Of a stretch of DNA of 64,000 bases, positions 55,824-64,000 are shown piece by piece (position 1 is the stretch's first letter; every line of letters begins with the position of its first letter). Origin of the DNA: Armillaria gallica. Taxonomy: Eukaryota > Basidiomycota > Agaricomycetes > Agaricales > Physalacriaceae. The position numbers and the translations under genes are program-made. The notes under the pieces were generated by a model. It saw only the letters and a list, made by a program, of their open reading frames with translations. It was not told the DNA's origin and ran no database searches. The stretch spans positions 1,736,001 to 1,800,000 of the forward strand of contig JBANDB010000012.1 in NCBI GenBank assembly GCA_037576215.1. The letters are read 5' to 3'.

Positions 55824-58800
55824 CTAAACCTGCTGCTCTTGTTCAGGCCTATCATCCAGCTTTTGACCAAGACACCATCCTACAAGGCGATCTCTGCGGC
55901 TCGTTGTGTGCTGCGCTGGGGATGAATCAAAGGGAATCTGGATTGATTGCGCTGTGAGTAAAAGGCAGCACTTGACTGAGCAAAGAAATGTCGGCTCACC
56001 ATGGGATGTGCTCCGCCATCGAAAAAATCATCAAGGACCTGAATCGCGTAGCCGATATTATTTTTTTCGACTTGAATTTCTTCGGGCTGCAGTGGACGAA
56101 GTATATGCTCAGGGTTTGTCCATACGAGCTGTTTGCTGAAAATGTCGCCGCCATCGTTTTGCACCAGATCACGTAGTTTACTCCGGCATTCATCCCAGGC
56201 GGCGTTGCGTGGACAGAGCTGAACCAGTGTCGTGATGTCCTTATAAATGCTAGTCCGATCTATATCCTTGAGGCCATGTATAGCCAAGATAGAGCACGCC
56301 GTGAAAAGATTGATTGGGTTATGAAGGTAGTCAATGTGTTGCTGTAACATTGCTGCGTCCACAACCCCGTCCGATCCGCGTTGCATAGCGAAAATTCCTG
56401 CGACGTATTCTCTAACGAATGGAACTGATGACGCTTCACGAAATCTATGGTTTCCAATAAACTGCAGACATTGATTTTCGGGGAAAGCAGCATAAGCTAC
56501 CGGAACGCGCTTGGCGAGGAGATCGGTCAATACCCGACACACGACATCAGATTGGTAGATGCAATCCAGTGCATAATCCCAATTTATGGACATAAATTCA
56601 ACCATGAGTCGGAGACCACGTGAAGAACAAGCTGAGGCGACGATAGTCAAAGTGCGGTAGACGAGGATAGTGTCGTTGAACAACGTCATCCAATCTGCCA
56701 CAACATCGAGCGGCGGAATGACACACGGAGCAAGGATATCCTCAAGTACTACTAGGACCGCAGTAGCTTCCTGGGGTGATAACATTTGATCACGGATCCA
56801 TCCAACTGCAGCGGTTAACGATAGGTGAATGGTATGTTTGTCGGGCTCAGGAAGGGAAAGTCTATGAAGTAAGAATTCAATGGCCACCACAAACACCCTA
56901 AGAGTTTGGGGTAATGGTACCTCGCCCAAAGGTGGATCTTTGTCGAACCTGGACAACATGAGGAGAACACGGTCGTAGATTTTGTCGAGAAAACAGGGTA
57001 ACGCGTCCTTGAAAGTAAGAATCAACGGAGAATTAAAGTCCTGTGTTAGGCCCTTCTGCGATGCGTGGAACGAGCATAAAATGGCAGAGCAAAGATCAAG
57101 GGGAAAGGTATTGGTGTGATCATCATTATCCGGATCTAGAGGACTAAAGACATCCAACTCCCATGCAGTGGCCCTTACAAGGTGAGACCAACAATGTAGT
57201 GGCAATTTTGAAGCGCGGGCGGGGGATATAGCCTCCATGAAAAATGTGATTGGACGAATGAACCAACCGCCCTTGGCATAACGGTAACCGTTAGATAGGA
57301 TCGCGGCGGTGAGTTCAAATGAGTCGATGCCAGGAGTAACAATGGAATGAGTGGGCGTGAAGCGAGGATGAAAACGAAGCAGGCGTTCGAGCTTGAGTTC
57401 CACGCCTGGGACTGGATCCGTGAGATGGTCATTAACCTTCGTCTGGAAGCAACGTGCAAGCAAAGCATTTCGCAAAGAATCCATTGCTGCATTGTTTCCC
57501 CGAAGTGCAAGGAGCTTTTCTTCTGATGCCATCGGCAGCCCCCCAATGGACTGTACTACTATACTTTGGACGGTAGGATTGGAAGAGACAGAGAAGAGCC
57601 AGTCCAACGCTTCAGCCGCCAAGTTTGTTGACGTCCGTCTAACGAGCTTCGACTCTATCATCGTCAGTGATTGCCGGTTCCTCGCTTGTACGCGGGGAAG
57701 ATAGCGGAACATGTGGCCCAACTCTCCTCGTCTACACGCAATGAGGAAATAGTCTTTGTTGTTCCATGATACTTGCGGGATGATGCGACAAAAAGAAACG
57801 TAGATGAGATCACAGAGAGGCGTACGATAAGGGCATTGAGGGAAGATGATAGGAAGGATGGCTGCCAACGCATACGAAGCATACACCAGGGCAGCCGCTG
57901 TACACATGATCCATGACAGAGCTATCTGGAGAGGATGTAGGAAAATGACCAAACCGCTAAGGAAAATGGCGAGAGCGAGATGCATAAGGACCGGAAGGAG
58001 TCCTATGATGACCTGGACGTGCCACCTTTGGAAGCCGGCATATCGGAATTGACGCGTAAAACTGCGTTCGCGTGGTGTTCCGGAAGGGAGGGCGACATAA
58101 TGGTGCAGCCACTGTTTGACAAGAACAGCGACGAGTGCAGTCGTCAGGCTTAGAAAGAGGCTCGTGAACCAGAGCCCATTTACCCAGACGTCCGTGGTAG
58201 TGGGAACAAACGCGATGGTGGGATTGAGGAGGGAAGGAGCGATGGCGTTGACCGAGGAACCGTTAGTAATAGCACGTTGAATGAGGACCAATTCGAAGAG
58301 TAACGACGCCGACATGGCAGTGTAGTCCGGCTGCAAATTTTGGTACGTCTGGGCGACAAAGGTCGTGACGACGGCTGAGAAGAGACCTGCCTTCGACACG
58401 GCTCAATAACGAAGGCATTAAGGTAACTACAGGACTCACAAAGACGAGCAACACGTCGACATTATCTCGGGATTCTTCGACCATATTGGCGTCGTAAATC
58501 CGACTTTCGTCTTCGTATGTTCTCCAAACCCTCGCATTCGATGATACCTCTTCATAGATGGCATCCTCGGGGTATTTCTCTTCATAGTTGTATGCATCGT
58601 TTCCTATTTGGCGCTTCATGAGATACGAGGCAGAATAAGTAGCATTTTCGAACCTTTCTTAGCTGTGAGATCCGGTCTCCCCACTATCCCAAATATCTTC
58701 GTGCTGGTAGGATTCTGCACGGCAGTGACTCTATCCTGCTCTCGTTCTCCTCTACCTTCCTCAATCTCTACGTCCAAGCCATTCTCAATCCCGTCAAGTC

Positions 58801-58900
58801 CGCGCTCCCCATTTTGTGCGGCACCTGGCATGCTCTCTTCCCGTTCAACGGCTTGATTCCTTCTCGAGTTCGATGAGCCATCGCCTTGTAAGTACGACAT
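55824..58900 (-). CDS. DUF6535 domain membrane protein, copy D
   Basis: Exons 58900-58654, 58603-58440, 58390-56000 and 55937-55824 give about 971 aa. The first exon (MSYLQGDGSSNSRRNQAVER) is unrelated to that of copies A-C except for the ending LTAKKG. The second (NDAYNYEEKYPEDAIYEE) and the core (AGLFSAVVTTFVAQTYQNLQ, FVKQWLHHYV region, FRYAGFQRWHVQVIIG, MHLALAIFLSGLVIFL) are conserved. The 62-nt last intron has no in-frame stop, so naive reading extends the third exon. The proper last exon ends GQKLDDRPEQEQQV. The start lies 343 bp from the divergent Rab11 ATG, probably the ancestral arrangement. Confidence 0.85.
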
Positions 58901-59243
58901 AGTGTTGAGTAGCAGTAGCAGAGGTAACCTAACCGATAATGTTGCGATCAAATTGCGTTCAGGGCTAGGTATTGATGGGAAGCTGGAAAGCAGACATGGA
59001 TACCAGCGCTAGCTTCGGAATTCCCTTAGATTTCGCTGGAATTTCCTTGACGACGAGGCGGAAAGGGAACAGAATTTGGAGTAACATTTTCCGGCGATGT
59101 TGTAGTCAAGTATAGCGCTGGCGCCGAGAGGGTCCAAAAAGGCATTCAATCTCCGCCATCAAACATCACTCAACAGCAACCCTCACTCAATTGTCCTTCA
59201 TCGTACTTAACTCTTGTCCTTACCCTCATCATCGTTCTACAGC
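58901..59243. promoter_or_regulatory. Divergent DUF6535/Rab11 promoter
   Basis: 343 bp between the start codons of DUF6535 copy D (minus) and Rab11 (plus). Parts of it, such as the AAAAAGGCATTCAATCTCCG block near 59138, recur upstream of DUF6535 copies A, B and C and the truncated leader at 5.3-5.5 kb, so promoter and gene were duplicated together. Confidence 0.65.
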
Positions 59244-60354
<1,111 letters not shown>

Positions 60355-61032
60355 TCGATATATATCCATTGGCCGGGTGTTATTCGGGGTAGGCGCTTTG
60401 ATAGAGCTATGGCACTAGCGCTAGGCAACCAAGGCGGACCTCCTGTGTACCTTCCCTTCCCTTCAGTGTCAATATTATAGTTTCATCTCTTCTATTCATC
60501 TTTCGGATTTTTGTTACTTTCACGCTAGGGATAGAAATTCCCCTTGAAACACGACGCCGCGACACTTTGCTTAAGGGCGCCCATTTCGTCACCAATGAAA
60601 CTGAGAGGGCGGGTGAAAGACCTACTCTCGTGGATTGTGAAACCCGAGCTAATATAACAGGAAGCCAGCTATTCTAAGTTACTACGAGCGGGAACGGTGG
60701 AATGAGAATGAGGTTAAGTATACTTCGGAATCGTACTGCAGATCTGCAATGGGTCCGGTGGTGATCAAAGGTCGGCTTGTTCCACAAACCCTCCAGATCA
60801 CTGTACAAACAAAATGGTGTTTCAGGATCAACATTACCAGAGCATTCAGTAGCAAAGGACTACAAACGAAATCGCCGCAACAACCAAGTGTAACTGAGAT
60901 AGTGTATCCAATGTGTATCGTCAGTCGAGACATACATAGCAGCAGCTTCAAAAACTGTTATGTTGAGGGTGCATCGATATTCAAGTTCCGGGACAGGTAC
61001 AAATTGAAGATAAAAATACACAACGAAGCAGC
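60355..61032. other. Intergenic region
   Basis: Rab11 3' flank and the space before the convergent hypothetical gene. Short frames only, with no recognisable domain or repeat. Confidence 0.5.
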
Positions 61033-64000
61033 TTAAACGCCATCTACATCTGTCTGAAGGGAATCCAGATATCGCCGCATTACAAAATCAGAGGGCATTT
61101 CTCCCTGCCGTGCGCGCATGCGTTCCCTCGCTTCAGATGTAGCCGTATCGTTGTCCTCATGCATGCAAATCAGTTCTGAAGCGGTGTAGTACGGGACTTT
61201 ATAATCATTCACTATGCATTCATCACTCGCATCGAACTCCTCAGAGCCAGAGCCAGAACTGCGTCGACGCCCTTGCCCGCTACGTTTGTTCGCAGAGCTG
61301 TTGGCCTTGGCCCTCCAGACAAGGTTCCCGATATCGCGTGGTGCATTACTGTCAAAATGCCAGTCCTTCAACTGAGTGACGGATTGAGTGATGCTATTAG
61401 TTATCCAGACGTAAGCCTTGAGCAATTCAGCCGGGTTCATAATGTTCAAGGTTCCGGCTTTCCAATGTTGCACCTCTCCTAGATCATTCTGCAGCCCCAC
61501 TTGAGTAGGTCACTTTGAATGGAGAGAGCATTGAGGCTTACCAGAATACCGAGATAAAAGGTCAGGTAATAAGCAATACGGGGGAGGGTTGTATAACAGC
61601 CCGTAATTCCCAGAAGGTGTTTTTGCTCGAAGCCTAGTAATCTGCGGTGTCGTAGAATCGCGGCGAAGTCCATGAGGAGCTGGCGGAGAGCAACGCGCTC
61701 GTCGTTCGTCTTATACTCGACCACCAACATACACAGGGAGAGGTATAAACTATACGCAGCATGCTCGCCAGAGCTAGTGACCTCCATCGTGATTCGATGC
61801 TTTAAGGCGAACTTGTTGATAGCACTCAAGGTGGATCCGGGTAACCGGTAGGAGGCCATTCCATCGCATGTCATACTGACGGAGGTATTACATGGCGTCT
61901 CCGAGATATACGTCTTGCTCATCGATGTCGGTACTCGATGGTCGTATCTACAAAGGAGATAATGGGTGCTTATCGATGATGTTTTGTTATAAAACGCACC
62001 TTATTGCCTTTGAGTTCTGTTTCTCAGCCACCATCCTCGTAACCTGCGTCAATAGGACGTCTACAGGGCATCTGGATGTGGCCTCATTAGGAGGGGGATC
62101 CTGATGACTGATAACGAAGTCAAGATTTTTTTGCAACGCCGCAAGTTCTCTCCATGCGTATCTGAGATCATAGTCATCAGTATCCGAGCCTGTGAACTGT
62201 CCATCGAATGATGTCAACAGGTCTTCGGCGAACTTCTTCGTCTTGGGATCTTCTTTATTGCAATTTTTGAATGATGTGAGTCGAGTCTAGGACCGAAAGC
62301 ATTCATATGGTATACCAGAAACGTATACACAGATCAAAAACGGACCTGTAGAGCTTTTGGGAGACAAAGACGCCTAAGGTTTTCTTCTTCTTTCTCGATC
62401 ACAGATGGTTTATCGTCTGGGCTCACGATGTCCACCAAGGCGGCGGTAGCCCATTGTGTGAATTCTTGTGCGTTTGCCGCCAGTTCAGACATTCAGTGAT
62501 AACCTATACTGCACTGCGCTTCAAGCTTTGTCCTAGAAATTATGGAATGATTAGATATATGTGCGGCCGAGTAAACATTACCGTCGTAGGTAGTCAGGGC
62601 ATTACGCCAAGTACTAGTAGCGCGAAATCAAGATGGTGTCGGAGTCTCGGACCGAGGCTTCCGGTGAGTCAAATAGAAACCAGACCCTTGTCTGTTCTTT
62701 CTTCAAACGTTACTTCTAATACTTTAAATAAATGCTCTATTAGAATACGACTCTCAGCTGATTGACGACGCGACCCGCGTACATCATGATTGGCTCATCC
62801 AACCTGTCTCGATTTTCGACGAGAGGGAGTCTCTACAGGCATGGATTATCAGCCCAGATCAGCCCTTCGTCCAATTCACTCGCGATATCCTCATTCATAT
62901 ATCAGTTATGGCTCTTTACACCGGCAGAACTGCGGGTGTCTATGTATTGGTACACGAGAGGGCACGGATGATAATACTGTATGTTTTATGTGAGAAATGT
63001 CTCCGAATGGATGGAACGCGTTTTTGTATTACGAGAAGCCTTCTGATTATGCAAACGGTCGTACATGTACATAGAGAGAATTGAGAGAGAATAATTGTAA
63101 TAGTACGTTACTGCGAAGGAAACATAAGTTAAGCTAGCATACTTAACGATGTCCACCTACCGGTAAGAATTTAGTATTTTCTTTGATGTTGTCAATGGAG
63201 ACCAAGCGCGGCTTTTTACGGGTTTGATTGTCAGCTTGATGCTCAGCCTGAACATCCTTCGCAGTCGTTGCGGGTTCAGATCGTTTGGAAGAATTCCTGA
63301 AGCTATAGAATGAAGTGGTCGAATATCCTGGTTCGTGTCGAGGCATTAAGGTATTGATGACGTCCGTAAAGGCCTTGCATAAGTCAATGTTGTATCCCAC
63401 CCATTGAAGAAGGTAGCATGGAACGATCTTCTCTCCAGAGTCCACCTGGCGCAAGAGAGTATTGATTTGTTCCGTCGTAGCCAGCTGTCCACTGGGAAGA
63501 CCTCGACTGGACGCTTCGGTGATATACGATCGACGAGTCTATATACATGATCAGCAATGATGTTTTGAACAGGAAATAAACGTGACTACCGGTTCATCGA
63601 TTGCCATCCATTCTGCAATCTCCATATATGCGCCTGGATCGAGGATTTTTGTCATGAAACGACCATAATAAGTCCACTGATTGGAACAGATATCAGACTG
63701 TCATCACGAAGAGGTATCGCAGTTCGGACTGCTGAAGTTTTCCTGATCAACACCAGTTTCGACGAGAAGATCAAACTCCGACTGGGGAGCATCACGCGGG
63801 TCAAACCAATACCCACTGTGACCCATACCTGGCAAGAAAATCGGAAGAGCTCTTGGTGGACGGGCATAGAAGAAAAGCCTATGGAATTTAGCGTCAGAAT
63901 ATTTTCTCGGTTACGAACCATGAATGGGCTCACGAGCGGGTCAACGTCGTTTTCTACAAGATATATCATGAACCTCCCGGGTATCAAAGCTTCAAGGCTG
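61033..64000 (-). CDS. Hypothetical protein, possible PD-(D/E)XK fold (5' end outside window)
   Basis: Multi-exon minus-strand gene ending at TAA 61033. Supported joins: intron 61489-1541 region linking LTFYLGIL to NDLGEVQHWKAGTLNIMNPA, and intron about 61937-61995 linking EKQNSKAI to YDHRVPTSMSKTYISETP. Upstream exons include TRRSYITEASSRGLPSGQLA, EKIVPCYLLQWVGYNIDLC and AYMEIAEWMAIDEP. The segment SLYLSLCMLVVEYKTNDERV has a hydrophobic strand followed by E-Y-K, and DFAAILRHRRLLGFEQKHLL follows. This is reminiscent of the E-x-K of PD-(D/E)XK nucleases, but the other catalytic residues are not certain. I do not recognise the family. The gene continues beyond 64000. Confidence 0.55.

Overview
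This window is nuclear DNA of a filamentous basidiomycete, most likely a mushroom-forming Agaricomycete. The signs are many short introns (about 47-60 nt), several genes of the basidiomycete DUF6535 membrane-protein family, BBE-type FAD oxidoreductases, a GH88-type hydrolase, a Pdx1-like mitochondrial protein, and a large Ty3/gypsy LTR retrotransposon. No rRNA, tRNA or CRISPR was seen. Exon coordinates were worked out by hand from splice consensus, reading frame and paralogue comparison.

Layout. 1-19.6 kb holds two tandem segmental duplications. Each has a DUF6535 3' exon, a decayed L-rhamnose mutarotase, an FAD-linked oxidoreductase (minus), a decayed hypothetical gene (minus), fragments of a senescence-domain gene and of Rab11, and a full DUF6535 gene (plus). 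20.1-24.6 kb is a 12-exon membrane-anchored propeller/amidohydrolase (minus). 25.1-26.0 kb is a Pdx1-like gene with a degenerate lipoyl domain. 26.3-27.9 kb is an intact senescence-domain gene. 28.4-43.5 kb is a GH88 gene cut in two by a 13.5-kb LTR retrotransposon (29335-42810). 44.2-53.3 kb is a second array on the minus strand: DUF6535 (internally deleted), mutarotase (intact), GH88 (start codon lost), senescence and Rab11 fragments, DUF6535, and a mutarotase pseudogene. 54.6-55.4 kb is a secreted repeat protein. 55.8-60.4 kb is DUF6535 head-to-head with an intact Rab11 gene. 61.0 kb to the end is a hypothetical gene running off the window.

How it fits together. The partial Rab11, senescence and GH88 pieces next to the DUF6535 copies recur in one order: GH88, senescence gene, inverted Rab11 5' end, DUF6535, mutarotase. 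The intact neighbours (GH88 plus senescence at 26-43 kb; Rab11 plus DUF6535 at 56-60 kb) look like the source blocks. The DUF6535 genes were therefore probably multiplied by segmental duplication, dragging 5' pieces of housekeeping neighbours along with the shared Rab11/DUF6535 promoter. The recurring GH88 and L-rhamnose mutarotase suggest an old rhamnose/uronic-acid glycan-degradation pair. Most copies are now decayed; one mutarotase is intact.
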